From positions 1-27,868 of the forward strand of contig SFII01000008.1 in the NCBI GenBank assembly GCA_004555335.1: a DNA stretch of 27,868 nt. Direction: 5' to 3'. The notes under the pieces are model-generated. The model worked only from the letters and a program-made list of their open reading frames with translations, was not told the origin of the DNA and did no database searches. The translations under genes were made by a program, and so were the position numbers. Every line of letters begins with the position of its first letter. Within the stretch, counting starts at the first letter, position 1. The stretch comes from Coriobacteriaceae bacterium (GTDB lineage Bacteria > Actinomycetota > Coriobacteriia > Coriobacteriales > Eggerthellaceae). Of this stretch, positions 7,427-15,541 are shown in pieces.

Positions 7427-7442
7427 GTTTGGACTACCTAAC
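7427..7442 (-). promoter_or_regulatory. DtxR/IdeR-type iron box 1 of the feo promoter
   Basis: GTTTGGACTACCTAAC has one arm mismatch to GTTAGG-N4-CCTAAC. It sits just downstream of the predicted -10 element, at the expected transcription start. Confidence 0.6.
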
Positions 7443-7449
7443 TTTTGCT

Positions 7450-7478
7450 ACTATTCCAGTTAGGCTTGCCTAAGTCAA
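7450..7478 (-). promoter_or_regulatory. Promoter of the feoAAB operon
   Basis: On the minus strand TTGACT (7473-7478) and AATAGT (7450-7455) are spaced by exactly 17 bases. The central iron box fills this spacer, so a bound repressor would exclude RNA polymerase. Confidence 0.65.
7459..7474 (-). promoter_or_regulatory. DtxR/IdeR-type iron box 2 of the feo promoter
   Basis: GTTAGGCTTGCCTAAG is a near-perfect palindrome matching TTAGG-N4-CCTAA. It lies between the -35 and -10 elements of the feo promoter. Confidence 0.75.
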
Positions 7479-7485
7479 GAAAAAT

Positions 7486-7501
7486 GTTAGGTTTTCCTTA
7501 C
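7486..7501 (-). promoter_or_regulatory. DtxR/IdeR-type iron box 3 of the feo promoter
   Basis: GTTAGGTTTTCCTTAC matches the same palindrome with one arm mismatch. It lies upstream of the -35. The three boxes are spaced 32 and 27 bases apart (about three and 2.5 helical turns). Confidence 0.6.
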
Positions 7502-7633
7502 TTTCCTTCGCGACTACGCACGCCGCCTATAAGTTCGGGCATATGGCGCATAAAACCTGCAGGCGCATCGGCGGGCCCGCCCGGCGAGCGCTATACTGGG
7601 ATGTCGAGTCTATCCGCTGTGAGAAAGGCAGAT

Positions 7634-9184
7634 ATGAGCAACCTCTACATCGACACCCGAGGCAAGGCGGGAGAACCCGTCTCCTTCACCACCGCAGTCG
7701 TCAACGGCCTGGCAGAAGGCGGCGGACTGTACGTTCCGCAATCCATCCCGCAGCTTTCCCTCGACCAGATCTGCGCCCTGGCGAAGCTGCCCTACGCACA
7801 GCGCGCGGCAAGCATCTACAAGGCCTTCGAAGTCGACCTGGACGACGAAACGGTCGACGATCTGATGGCCCAGGCCTATGGCCGGAACTTCGACGACGAA
7901 GAAATCTGCCCCATCGCCTCTTTGGGCAACGGCATGCACGTGCTCGAGCTGTGGCACGGCCCCACGAGCGCGTTCAAGGACATGGCGCTGCAGTGCCTGC
8001 CCCTGTATTTCAGCGCAAGCGCCCAGAAGCTCCGCGACGAAGGCGTCATCGATAACAAGTTCCTGATCCTGGTCGCAACCTCCGGCGACACCGGCAAGGC
8101 AGCCCTGGCAGGCTTCGCGGACAAGCCGGGCGTGGGTATCGCGGTCATGTTCCCCGACGGCGGCGTCAGCGACATCCAGCGCAAGCAGATGGTTACCCAG
8201 GAAGGCGAAAACGTCATGGTCTGGGCCGTCCGCGGTAACTTCGACGACTGCCAGACCGGCGCCAAGGCCGTCTTCAACGACGCCGAATTCAACGCCAAGC
8301 TGGCAGAAGAGAAGCAGATCGCCCTTTCCAGCGCCAACTCCATCAACTGGGGCAGGCTGCTCCCGCAGGTGGTCTACTACGTTTCCGCATACGGCAAGAT
8401 GGTGGAAAGCGGCCAGATCCAGGCAGGCGATCCCATCGACGTCTGCGTCCCCACCGGCAACTTCGGCAACATCCTGGCTGCCTGGTACGCCAAGCAGATG
8501 GGCACCCCCATCGAGCGCCTGATCTGCGCAAGCAACGACAACCGCGTGCTGACCGACTTCATCAACACCGGCACCTACGACATCAGCGACCGCGAGTTCG
8601 TGCTCACCCCCAGCCCCTCCATGGACATCCTGGTCTCCTCCAATCTGGAAAGGCAGCTGTTCGAACTCACCGGACGCAACGCCCAGGCCATCGACGGCTG
8701 GATGCGCGACCTTTCCGCAGACCGCAAGTTCCGCGTCGACGAGGAAACCTTCGCCAAGATCCGCGCCGACTTCGCGAGCGACTCGGTCAACAGCGCCGAC
8801 TGCCTGGCAACCGTGAAACGCGTCTTTGAAGAGCAGAACTACCTGATCGACCCCCATACCGCCGTCGCCTACGAAGTGGCAGAGCGCCTGCGCGGGGAAA
8901 ACCCCGTGCTCGTGGCAAGCACCGCCCACTGGGCCAAGTTCGGCAGCAGCGTCTACCGCGCATTACACGGCATCGCAGGGTCCGACCCCCTGCCCGAAGA
9001 CGTGCAGAAGCTCACCGGCTGCGAGCTGAACCGCCTGATCGCACGGGAAACCGGCGTCGACAACATCCCCGCCGGGCTGGCCGACCTTGACGAGAAGGCC
9101 GTCCGCTTCGAGCAGGTCATCGAACGCGAGACCGCAAGCATCGAATCCTCCGTCGAGGAATTCCTGGCATCCGTCAACCTGTAA
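7634..9184 (+). CDS. thrC: Threonine synthase
   Basis: ThrC is a PLP enzyme that converts O-phosphohomoserine to threonine and phosphate. The 516-residue protein starts MSNLYIDTRG and carries the PLP-lysine motif HGPTSAFKDMALQ (Lys115), the phosphate-binding VATSGDTGKAAL, and SSANSINWGRLLPQ, all typical of the long ThrC class. The open frame extends upstream, but this ATG has AAAGG 6 bases before it and fits the family start. It diverges from feo, and the sequence between them holds a TATACT -10-like element at 7592-7597. A strong terminator follows the stop. Confidence 0.97.
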   Translation: MSNLYIDTRGKAGEPVSFTTAVVNGLAEGGGLYVPQSIPQLSLDQICALAKLPYAQRAASIYKAFEVDLDDETVDDLMAQAYGRNFDDEEICPIASLGNGMHVLELWHGPTSAFKDMALQCLPLYFSASAQKLRDEGVIDNKFLILVATSGDTGKAALAGFADKPGVGIAVMFPDGGVSDIQRKQMVTQEGENVMVWAVRGNFDDCQTGAKAVFNDAEFNAKLAEEKQIALSSANSINWGRLLPQVVYYVSAYGKMVESGQIQAGDPIDVCVPTGNFGNILAAWYAKQMGTPIERLICASNDNRVLTDFINTGTYDISDREFVLTPSPSMDILVSSNLERQLFELTGRNAQAIDGWMRDLSADRKFRVDEETFAKIRADFASDSVNSADCLATVKRVFEEQNYLIDPHTAVAYEVAERLRGENPVLVASTAHWAKFGSSVYRALHGIAGSDPLPEDVQKLTGCELNRLIARETGVDNIPAGLADLDEKAVRFEQVIERETASIESSVEEFLASVNL

Positions 9185-9200
9185 CATCCCGCAACACGGC

Positions 9201-9231
9201 ACGGCGCACGTTTCCGCGTGCGCCGTTTTTT
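9201..9231 (+). terminator. Intrinsic terminator after thrC
   Basis: A perfect 10-bp stem (ACGGCGCACG / CGTGCGCCGT) with a 6-base loop runs into six T. It begins 16 bases past the thrC stop and ends just before the next gene. Confidence 0.88.
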
Positions 9232-9246
9232 ATCGAAAGCACTCCC

Positions 9247-9603
9247 ATGCTCCCAGAAAACCTCGTACCCCAAGTCAAACTGGTGCTGTGCACCGATCCC
9301 GATAACTCCGGCTCCGCCTTCGGACCGGGGCTGGCTGCCCTCTGCAAGGGGGTAAGGGAAACCGGATCGCTCAATGCCGCAGCCAAGGGCATGGGGATGG
9401 CCTACAGCAAGGCCTGGAGGCTCATCAAGGGGGCGGAAGCGGAATTGGGCATCCAGCTGCTCATCCGCGATGGTGCGCGCGGGAGCACACTCACGCCCGA
9501 GGCCCTGCAGCTGATCGACACATACGACCTGCTGCGCGACCATCTCAGACAGGAAGCGGCGGCCTTCCTGGAACAAACCATCCGGAAAGACCGCCGCAGC
9601 TGA
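9247..9603 (+). CDS. Stand-alone ModE-like winged-helix regulator
   Basis: A 118-residue protein made of little more than the ModE N-terminal winged helix: LVLCTDPDNSGSAFGPGLAAL, then the helix-turn-helix GSLNAAAKGMGMAYSKAWRLI (about residues 40-60) and the wing RDGARGSTLTPEALQLI. ModE uses this LysR-type domain to bind DNA and separate MOP domains to sense molybdate; those are absent here, so the ligand, if any, is unknown. The ribosome binding site is weak (GAAAGC). It sits between the thrC terminator and the convergent bioY, with no molybdate genes in view. Confidence 0.82.
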   Translation: MLPENLVPQVKLVLCTDPDNSGSAFGPGLAALCKGVRETGSLNAAAKGMGMAYSKAWRLIKGAEAELGIQLLIRDGARGSTLTPEALQLIDTYDLLRDHLRQEAAAFLEQTIRKDRRS

Positions 9604-9622
9604 TCGCCTTAGAGGGCGACAG

Positions 9623-9653
9623 AAAACGGGCCCGTGCCTTTCGCACGGGCCCG
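9623..9653 (-). terminator. Intrinsic terminator of bioY, possibly shared with the convergent gene
   Basis: A perfect 11-bp stem (CGGGCCCGTGC / GCACGGGCCCG) with a 5-base loop is followed on the minus strand by TTTTCT. The hairpin may also serve the plus-strand ModE-like gene, though no T-run follows on that side. Confidence 0.8.
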
Positions 9654-9663
9654 ACGCATCCTA

Positions 9664-10236
9664 TTACAGGGAAAGCGCCTTGCGCACCGCATGGGCCACG
9701 GCTATAGCCACCGCAAGCTTCACCGCGTCGATGATGATGAACGGGGCGATTGCCGCAGCGAACGCCGCCGCCATTCCCATCTGGGCGACGAATGCCAGCT
9801 GCACCCATCCGCACAGGTAGCAGACCCCCAGGAAAACGATTGCCGCCGCGATCTCGACGGGAACGGGCCTTTTTCCGCCCTTCTTATCGAAGACGGCCAG
9901 AAGCAGTGCCGCAACGATACCACCCAGGGCGAAACCCCAGATGAATCCGCCCGTAGGACCTGCCAAGGCGGCGAATCCCCCCTTCATGGAGGAAAAGACG
10001 GGCAGGCCGATCGCACCGATGAGCACGTAGAGGACGATGGTCGCCGCAGCCTCCCTGGGCTTCAGTGCCAGAAGGACGAAGGTCATGGCAAAGGTCTGCA
10101 AGGTAAATGGCACGGGACCGAAGGGCACCGTGATCCACGCGCAGACCGTGATGAGCGCGATACCCAAACCGCAGAAGGCGATGGACTTCGTGCGGCTTGC
10201 GCTTCCCGCCGTTTTCTTCATTTCCTGCTCGCTCAC
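9664..10236 (-). CDS. bioY: Biotin transporter substrate-binding component BioY
   Basis: BioY is the membrane S-component of ECF-type biotin uptake, working with a shared EcfAAT energy module not in this window. The 190-residue protein has about six membrane helices and the family segments PFGPVPFTLQTFA (38-50) and LIGAIGLPVFSS followed by a Gly-rich AGPTGGFIWGF (92-102). The start is GTG with AAAGGAG upstream. It stands alone between a BirA-type operator upstream and its own terminator, with no biotin synthesis genes nearby, which suggests reliance on scavenged biotin, though such genes could lie elsewhere. Confidence 0.95.
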   Translation of the reverse strand: MSEQEMKKTAGSASRTKSIAFCGLGIALITVCAWITVPFGPVPFTLQTFAMTFVLLALKPREAAATIVLYVLIGAIGLPVFSSMKGGFAALAGPTGGFIWGFALGGIVAALLLAVFDKKGGKRPVPVEIAAAIVFLGVCYLCGWVQLAFVAQMGMAAAFAAAIAPFIIIDAVKLAVAIAVAHAVRKALSL

Positions 10237-10270
10237 AAAAGACTCCTTTCATTCGTTGTTCGCATAACGA

Positions 10271-10299
10271 AATATAGAAGCCTGTCGGCCTATTGTAAA
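10271..10299 (-). promoter_or_regulatory. Promoter of bioY
   Basis: On the minus strand TTTACA (10294-10299) and TATATT (10271-10276) are spaced by 17 bases. The -35 lies inside one arm of the BirA-type operator. Confidence 0.65.
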
Positions 10300-10323
10300 C
10301 CCCTTATTTATTATGGTTTACAT
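10293..10323 (-). promoter_or_regulatory. BirA-type biotin operator upstream of bioY
   Basis: TTGTAAACC and GGTTTACAT face each other across 13 bases and match the BirA operator arms TTGTAAACC/GGTTTACAA at 17 of 18 positions. The spacing is a little shorter than the usual 14-16. It implies a BirA with a DNA-binding domain elsewhere in the genome, repressing bioY when biotin is plentiful. Confidence 0.8.
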
Positions 10324-10347
10324 TTATTCTGGCGCCTGATCCCCCGA

Positions 10348-11394
10348 CTATGCGAAGAAGCTGGTGAAGCGCGCCGGCTCGTACACCGCACAGCCGTCGT
10401 CATCGAAGCTGCGATGCACCTTCTCGTAGTCATACAGGAATTCCAGATAAGCCAGGCTCTGGCAAAGGCGCAGGGCATTGAGGTGTCCCGCACGGGAAGA
10501 GGCGTCGATGATCTCCGCCTCGCCCTTCATCTCGAGCACGAAGCCGCTCGCGGTCCTGTATCCGCGCATATCGCGCAGCGCCTGGAGCACCTGCTTCCCT
10601 TTCGAGTCGACTCCCGCGATCTGATCCTTGATCAGGCTCTGGATTTCCTCCTCGCCCTCGAAGAAGCCGTAATGGGACGTCGCCACCCACTCGAGCGGAT
10701 AGGCCAACAGCCCGCTCCACGATTCCATGGCCGCGGCAACGTCGTGCCGGTCAAGCTCCCAGGCAAACACGGATGGGTTCTGGCACAGGCAGTCCCCCGA
10801 GAAGAGGAGCGTCTTGTCCTTGGAGATCAGGCCGTTCTGCCCCACGGCATGACCGGGAAGGGGCATGGTCTCGAAACGCATGTCGCCCACTGTCAGGAGG
10901 TCCCAATCCTCAACGGTGTCGGTCTGCCCCAGGGATTCCCACAAGCCCGCCTGCATGGCGCAGTATTCGGCGACGCCGAAGGGAAGGTCGTATCGGGCGC
11001 TTCCGAAGGCCCTTTCGCATTCTTGGGCATCCATGGACGCGAAACGGGCCGAAGCGCCGTTGATCGCACGCCCGATGCCCTGGGAGGCGAACCAGGCTGC
11101 CTCCCCCGCATGGTCGCAGTGGAGATGGGTCAGAAACAGGCGCGCCTGATCGGCGGATTCCGCGCATTGGTCGATAACCTGGGAAAACCAGGTCCTATCG
11201 GTCATCCCCAAGGGTCCGCAATCGACGAACAGCACCTGCTCCTGGTCGCATATGGCATACAGGCACACGTTCCCGCCGCCCGCATACGGATAATCCGGCA
11301 CGCGATAGCGCGCATACGCCACCCCTTTGGGGGTGGGAACAAGCTCGTCCACGCGTCGGGCGCTCGCAAGCGCCAGAATATCTTGGAAATCCAT
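10348..11394 (-). CDS. MBL-fold metallo-hydrolase
   Basis: A 348-residue protein of the metallo-beta-lactamase fold. The zinc motif HLHCDH (residues 90-95), PGHAVGQNG, FSGDCL and TSHYG supply the usual metal ligands of the glyoxalase II-like group. A helical C-terminal extension of about 90 residues follows the fold. Substrate cannot be told from sequence. The open frame runs farther upstream, but this ATG (MDFQDILALA) has GGAAGGG before it, and the upstream codons look non-coding. It lies upstream of bioY, which has its own promoter. The 247 bases between this start and the aldolase stop hold the aldolase terminator and nothing else I recognise. Confidence 0.88.
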   Translation of the reverse strand: MDFQDILALASARRVDELVPTPKGVAYARYRVPDYPYAGGGNVCLYAICDQEQVLFVDCGPLGMTDRTWFSQVIDQCAESADQARLFLTHLHCDHAGEAAWFASQGIGRAINGASARFASMDAQECERAFGSARYDLPFGVAEYCAMQAGLWESLGQTDTVEDWDLLTVGDMRFETMPLPGHAVGQNGLISKDKTLLFSGDCLCQNPSVFAWELDRHDVAAAMESWSGLLAYPLEWVATSHYGFFEGEEEIQSLIKDQIAGVDSKGKQVLQALRDMRGYRTASGFVLEMKGEAEIIDASSRAGHLNALRLCQSLAYLEFLYDYEKVHRSFDDDGCAVYEPARFTSFFA

Positions 11395-11588
11395 CCCGAT
11401 CCCTTCCTGCAAGTACTCGTTCCAGACGCCCTTGCCCGATAACTTCCCAACATCATTCGAAGAGGCGCGATACCCCGACTGCCCAGACCGAATCCACCCA
11501 TCCGCACGGGTGTCCGGGCAACGCCTCGCACCCGAACGGTCGGCAGGGAACCTTCGCACGATGGCGGATAGCGCCCCTGCATAACGAA

Positions 11589-11613
11589 GCCCGGCCGCTC
11601 GAAGCGGCCGGGC
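11589..11613 (-). terminator. Terminator hairpin of the aldolase gene
   Basis: A perfect 10-bp G+C-rich stem (GCCCGGCCGC / GCGGCCGGGC) with a 5-base loop is followed on the minus strand by TTCGTTATG. It lies about 30 bases past the aldolase stop. The T-tract is poor. Confidence 0.65.
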
Positions 11614-11641
11614 GTGTGTTCGCGTTGTGTGCAAACGGTTC

Positions 11642-12580
11642 TTAGAGGGCGAATTCCTTTTCGCCATTGAAGACGGCCACCGCGTCGGCTACTTCGTAGT
11701 CTGCCAGGGTGATGGCAGAGATGGCCTTGGTCAGGCGGACGGCCTCATCCAGAGAGCGCATGTGAATGTTACGGCCGGTTGCATTGCCGCAAGCACCGCC
11801 GATGTGGATCTGATCGTACAGGCTGGACAGGAATGCCTCGGGGTCTGCCTTGGAGCCGCCGGCGCAAACCAGGCCGCAACGGCCGGCTGCCTGGGAGGCG
11901 ATTGCCAGGTGCTCTGCAGAGCTTGCTTCCTCGGTTGCCCTGGGGGGGTTGACCTTGACGAAGTCGGCACCCAGGCACAAGGCTGCGCCCGCTGCGCCCG
12001 CGATGAGAGTGGGAGCCTTCTCATCTTCCACGGCCTTGCCGCGAGGATAGATCCACAGGACCACGATCAGGCCTGCTGCATGGGCTTCGGCGATCAGCTC
12101 GCCGGCTTCTGCCAGCATGGTGGATTCGTATTCGGAACCCAGGTAGATGGTGTAGCCCAGACCGACGATGTTAACGCCTGCTTCGCGCATGGCCAAAACG
12201 GCGTCCAGCTCGGACAGCTGGGGAGAATAAGGATCGTCCTGCTTGGTCTTGATCAGGTTGGTCTTGGAGTTCATCTTGACCAGGTAGTTGATCTGGGGAT
12301 AGTCGGCCGCATACTGGGCGATCAGGCCACGCTGGCCTGCCAGAACGCCGCAGATACCCTGGCTGCCGATCTGGAACAGATGCTCGGGATCGTTATCGGA
12401 GGGATCGATGCCCTCACCGTAGAAGTCAGCGTTCAGGTGCTCCATCTTCTGGTCGCATGCGAACAGCATCAGACGGCCGGTGCCACGAGTGGCCTTCATG
12501 TAGTTTTCGATATAGGTCTCGCGGGCTTCGGGCATTACGTCTGCCGGTACCCTGACCTGATCGGGAGTAATGGTAGGCAT
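11642..12580 (-). CDS. Class I aldolase, DhnA-type fructose-bisphosphate aldolase family
   Basis: A 312-residue TIM-barrel aldolase of the DeoC/LacD (DhnA) superfamily, which includes archaeal-type class I fructose-1,6-bisphosphate aldolases. The Schiff-base lysine is most likely Lys209 in GADFVKVNPP, with WIYPRGK (176-182) forming the catalytic face and GGSKAD plus GNATGRNI near the C-terminus binding phosphate. It would cleave fructose-1,6-bisphosphate or a related sugar phosphate in the cytoplasm. The ribosome binding site AAGGAGGAG is very strong, fitting a highly expressed glycolytic enzyme. A TAGAAT -10-like element lies at 12622-12627 with a poor -35. Another sugar phosphate as substrate remains possible. 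Confidence 0.9.
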   Translation of the reverse strand: MPTITPDQVRVPADVMPEARETYIENYMKATRGTGRLMLFACDQKMEHLNADFYGEGIDPSDNDPEHLFQIGSQGICGVLAGQRGLIAQYAADYPQINYLVKMNSKTNLIKTKQDDPYSPQLSELDAVLAMREAGVNIVGLGYTIYLGSEYESTMLAEAGELIAEAHAAGLIVVLWIYPRGKAVEDEKAPTLIAGAAGAALCLGADFVKVNPPRATEEASSAEHLAIASQAAGRCGLVCAGGSKADPEAFLSSLYDQIHIGGACGNATGRNIHMRSLDEAVRLTKAISAITLADYEVADAVAVFNGEKEFAL

Positions 12581-12701
12581 TATTGTCTCCTCCTTATGGC
12601 AGTTAATAGACGCATTGTCCCATTCTAGCGGAAATGGGAAGAATGCAAGCTTTCGCAGTGAAAACGCACCGAAAGACGGCAGGAGCCGCCTTTCAAGCGC
12701 A

Positions 12702-13232
12702 CTAGAACCATTCTTTCTTGTTCTGCACGTAGGCTCTATCGAAAGAAACCTGGCCCATGGCCAGATAGATGATCCCCTCGATCAGGGCGATGACGCCCAT
12801 CACCATACCCGCAAGGCCCAAGGAGAAGATGGACCCGACGACAGTGACCGCAAGCATGATGATGCCCGTCGAGTTGTATCCCAAATAGAACTTATGGATT
12901 CCGAAGCATCCCAGGAAAATCGCAAGCAATCCGGCCACGATGTGGCTTTTCCCGATTATCCCCGTCTGAAGGATACGCTTGCCTGAAAAGGCATACGGAT
13001 AGGCCCCCTTGCGAAAGCCGGTGGAAGAGGAACGGTATGCGTTGAAGAACCGCTCCTGGGACCCCCAGTAGGAACCGTCCCCATCGCCTTCCCGATCCCC
13101 TGGATCAACCGCGAAGAAACGGTCATCGCACTGCAACTGCGAGCGCTGGGACGATTCCGGGCGGACCTTATCCCCAAGCAGATAGGAAGGGTAACCTCCC
13201 CAGTACCCCTTATCTTCATTATCGGCAGCCAT
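12702..13232 (-). CDS. TM2 domain membrane protein
   Basis: A 176-residue protein with an acidic, Gly/Tyr-containing cytoplasmic N-terminus (about 1-90) followed by a TM2 domain: KSHIVAGLLAIFLGCFG (95-111), the signature HKFYLGY (113-119), and a second hydrophobic stretch to about 160. TM2 proteins are small two-helix membrane proteins of unknown function. The start is ATG preceded by GGGAGGTG; a longer in-frame extension upstream lacks such a site. It follows the VTT-domain gene by 75 bases in the same direction. Confidence 0.88.
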   Translation of the reverse strand: MAADNEDKGYWGGYPSYLLGDKVRPESSQRSQLQCDDRFFAVDPGDREGDGDGSYWGSQERFFNAYRSSSTGFRKGAYPYAFSGKRILQTGIIGKSHIVAGLLAIFLGCFGIHKFYLGYNSTGIIMLAVTVVGSIFSLGLAGMVMGVIALIEGIIYLAMGQVSFDRAYVQNKKEWF

Positions 13233-13307
13233 CTTCACCTCCCACCTTCGCCAATGAGACGATGATATCCCAGTCTCCAAGTAGCATTTCGGTCTGTTTG
13301 CCCTCGG

Positions 13308-14099
13308 TTACCTATTGTTTCCATGGCGATGAAGGGCGTCCATGATCCTGTCTTTGAACAAGATGCCCACGATACCCAGCACCGCCAAGACACCGAAGAT
13401 GATGGCGCTCTGCACGATATTGCCGCTCAGCAGGCCTGATGCCGCATGCGTGGACATGAAGATGCCCGGTAGGCGTGCGATCATCGCAACTCCCAGGTAT
13501 TCCTTTTTCGGCATGGAAGTCAATGGAACCAGATAGGTGAACACGTCTTTCGGCAACCCGGGAATCAAGAAGAGCACGAAGACGACAGCGGTGAGCTTGC
13601 CGCTCTGCTCGAACTTCCGGAAACTGTTCAGGTACTTGGTCGGGACGATGGATTCGACGAAGGGCTGTCCCAACCTATGGACCAATTCGTAGACGAACCA
13701 CATGGAAAGGAAGCAGCCGAGCACGATGATGGCGGTTCCCAACCAAGGCCCGTACATCATGCCGGCAACAACCTGCACCACCTCGCCTGGGATAAAGGCA
13801 ACCACGACCTGCACTATTTCCAACAACAGCAGAATCAGGGCACCCGCAGGTCCCGCGCTCTTCACGTCCGCAACAAGATTCGCACGCCCTTCCGCAGTGA
13901 ACAGGTCGCCGAAATACAGGTAGAACAGGTACACCGCCCCCACCATCATCGCCAGGATGACGATGAGGCCTATCGCCCTGATGAGGACGGGCATGGAGAC
14001 GGAAACCCCGAAGATCCTCACATTGCGCTGATCGAGTTCTTCGCGGACAGCATCCCGCTTATCGCGGACGGCCTCAATCTTTCTTTTTCTTCGGGTCAT
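13308..14099 (-). CDS. TVP38/TMEM64 (VTT/DedA-like) membrane protein
   Basis: A 263-residue polytopic protein with a basic N-terminal tail, a first helix near 36-60, and the VTT (SNARE-associated) core containing FIPGEVVQVVAGMMYGPWLG and later LFLIPGLPKDVFTYLVPLT. Members of this superfamily include DedA and eukaryotic TMEM41B/VMP1 lipid scramblases; bacterial members are linked to envelope lipid transport. It begins 26 bases inside the upstream PRC-barrel gene, in another frame, so translation is probably coupled; its ribosome binding site is weak. The precise substrate is unknown. Confidence 0.9.
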   Translation of the reverse strand: MTRRKRKIEAVRDKRDAVREELDQRNVRIFGVSVSMPVLIRAIGLIVILAMMVGAVYLFYLYFGDLFTAEGRANLVADVKSAGPAGALILLLLEIVQVVVAFIPGEVVQVVAGMMYGPWLGTAIIVLGCFLSMWFVYELVHRLGQPFVESIVPTKYLNSFRKFEQSGKLTAVVFVLFLIPGLPKDVFTYLVPLTSMPKKEYLGVAMIARLPGIFMSTHAASGLLSGNIVQSAIIFGVLAVLGIVGILFKDRIMDALHRHGNNR

Positions 14100-14919
14100 C
14101 CGCAACCGCCTTCTTGTACTCGCTCTTGAATGCCGAAAACATGCCCTTGCTCCTGGAAAGCTGCCTTCCCAGGGCAAAAGCCCCCTTGCCCACGGCCTGT
14201 TCGGTCGCCTTCGCCGCTGCCGAGACCTTCGGTTTCGCGGCAGCCTTCGCACGGTGCGCCTTCTCGGTGGCCACAGCGGCGGTTTTGCCCGCCTTTTCCG
14301 CAAAGCCCCCTTCGCTCTCCAGCGTCAGGGCCTTGTTCGAAACCACGATGGCGCCGCAAACGTCGTATTCCCCGTCGCCTTCGCCTGCGGTGATATTCAG
14401 CTGGTCGCCTACTCCCACCCTGAAGCCCGAAATCAGTTTCCGGGGAATAGTGGAAGTGCCGAGCAGCGCCTTCGCAGTCGCACCTTTTCCGGGGACGATG
14501 CCTTCAACCCTTCCATTGGATGCATCGACCAGGACATCGTCCACGATGCCTATTTCGCTGCCGTTTTCCGTCAGCACGGGCATACCCTGCCAGATCACGC
14601 AGGAATCCAGATCCAATCCGAGGCGACGGCATGCAGCCTGCCCCGCAAAGTCATCGCCCTCCTTCAAATAGACGCCATCGTCCCGGACGGAAAAGCCGTC
14701 GATGGCAACGAAGCAATCCTTGCGATGGAACATCAGGGCGACATCGGGCCGCTTGAGCAAAAAACCGACGCAGCTTCGCTTCGCAGGATGGAAAACGAGG
14801 CAATGGACCTTCCCCATGACCTTGTTCTTTTCCCCTTGGCGCACACGCAGACCCGTCAGTTCCTTGGCGCTGAGCAGCGGCTTTCCCTCTCGGCTTTGCG
14901 CAACGATCTCTCCAGGCAT
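14074..14919 (-). CDS. PRC-barrel domain protein with basic Ala/Lys-rich tail
   Basis: A 281-residue soluble protein with a PRC-barrel-like domain at about 14-95 (SAKELTGLRVRQGEKNKVMG) and a second at about 108-190 (MPVLTENGSEIGIVDDVLVD, then PRKLISGFRVGVGDQL). These resemble the barrel of RimM and photosynthetic reaction centre subunit H, which bind RNA or protein. A low-complexity tail (about 208-281) is rich in Ala and Lys, unlike the acidic proteins around it, and could bind nucleic acid or the acidic YtxH tail; that is inference. It overlaps the VTT gene and follows the YtxH gene after a terminator. Confidence 0.82.
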   Translation of the reverse strand: MPGEIVAQSREGKPLLSAKELTGLRVRQGEKNKVMGKVHCLVFHPAKRSCVGFLLKRPDVALMFHRKDCFVAIDGFSVRDDGVYLKEGDDFAGQAACRRLGLDLDSCVIWQGMPVLTENGSEIGIVDDVLVDASNGRVEGIVPGKGATAKALLGTSTIPRKLISGFRVGVGDQLNITAGEGDGEYDVCGAIVVSNKALTLESEGGFAEKAGKTAAVATEKAHRAKAAAKPKVSAAAKATEQAVGKGAFALGRQLSRSKGMFSAFKSEYKKAVADDPKKKKD

Positions 14920-14936
14920 GGCATCCCCTCGGAATG

Positions 14937-14962
14937 AAAAAGGGGCCCGGAACCCAGGCCCC
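14937..14962 (-). terminator. Intrinsic terminator after the YtxH gene
   Basis: On the minus strand a 9-bp stem with one G-U pair (GGGGCCTGG / CCGGGCCCC) and a GTT loop runs into TTTTT. It separates the YtxH gene from the PRC-barrel gene; read-through or a short local promoter must feed the latter. Confidence 0.8.
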
Positions 14963-14977
14963 CGAAATCAGTTCGAT

Positions 14978-15541
14978 TTACTTTTCTTCTGCTTCTTCAG
15001 CGGATTCGATGGCTTCGCCTTCGGCTTCTTCCAGCTCTTCTTCGAGCTCGACGGGATCGGCGTCGATTACTTCTTCTGCTGCCGTGTTGGCTTCTTCGGC
15101 GTTCTTGGCAACCTGGGCGGCGATGCGCTGGCGTGCAGCCTCGATCTTTGCCCTCAGGTCGTCGTTGCGTTCCTCGAAAACGGGCTTGGCATTATCGCGT
15201 ACGTCGGACATACGTGCCTGGGCGGTGCTCACGGCGTCCCTGGCACCCGCGGCGGCGCTGGAATATGCCTGATGGGCATTTGCGCTCACGGAGTCGTATG
15301 CCTGGCGGATGTTGGAAGCAGCGGATTCGTATGCGGCCTTGCCCTGCTCGGCAACGTTACCGTAGATCTCGCGACCGCGAACCTGGGCCTCGCTGCCATA
15401 ATGGCGGGCGGAACCCCAGGCATCGTTTGCCTTGTCGGCAACCAGTGCGCGGGTTTCATCGCCGGTACGGGGCGCATAGAGCAATGCGGCAACTGCGCCT
15501 ACCAGGCCGCCGGCGAGAAATGCGGTGAACTTACCTTTCAT
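14978..15541 (-). CDS. YtxH domain protein with acidic C-terminus
   Basis: A 187-residue protein with an N-terminal membrane helix in the YtxH style (FLAGGLVGAVAALLYAPRTG, about residues 8-27), then a long Ala/Ser/Tyr-rich amphipathic helical region with AYxSA-like repeats, and a C-terminal acidic run (about 148-187). YtxH/general-stress proteins of this type are membrane-anchored helical rods of unknown function in Gram-positives. The start has AGGAGG at 5 bases. It is the first gene of a run of envelope proteins (YtxH, PRC, VTT, TM2). Confidence 0.85.
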   Translation of the reverse strand: MKGKFTAFLAGGLVGAVAALLYAPRTGDETRALVADKANDAWGSARHYGSEAQVRGREIYGNVAEQGKAAYESAASNIRQAYDSVSANAHQAYSSAAAGARDAVSTAQARMSDVRDNAKPVFEERNDDLRAKIEAARQRIAAQVAKNAEEANTAAEEVIDADPVELEEELEEAEGEAIESAEEAEEK

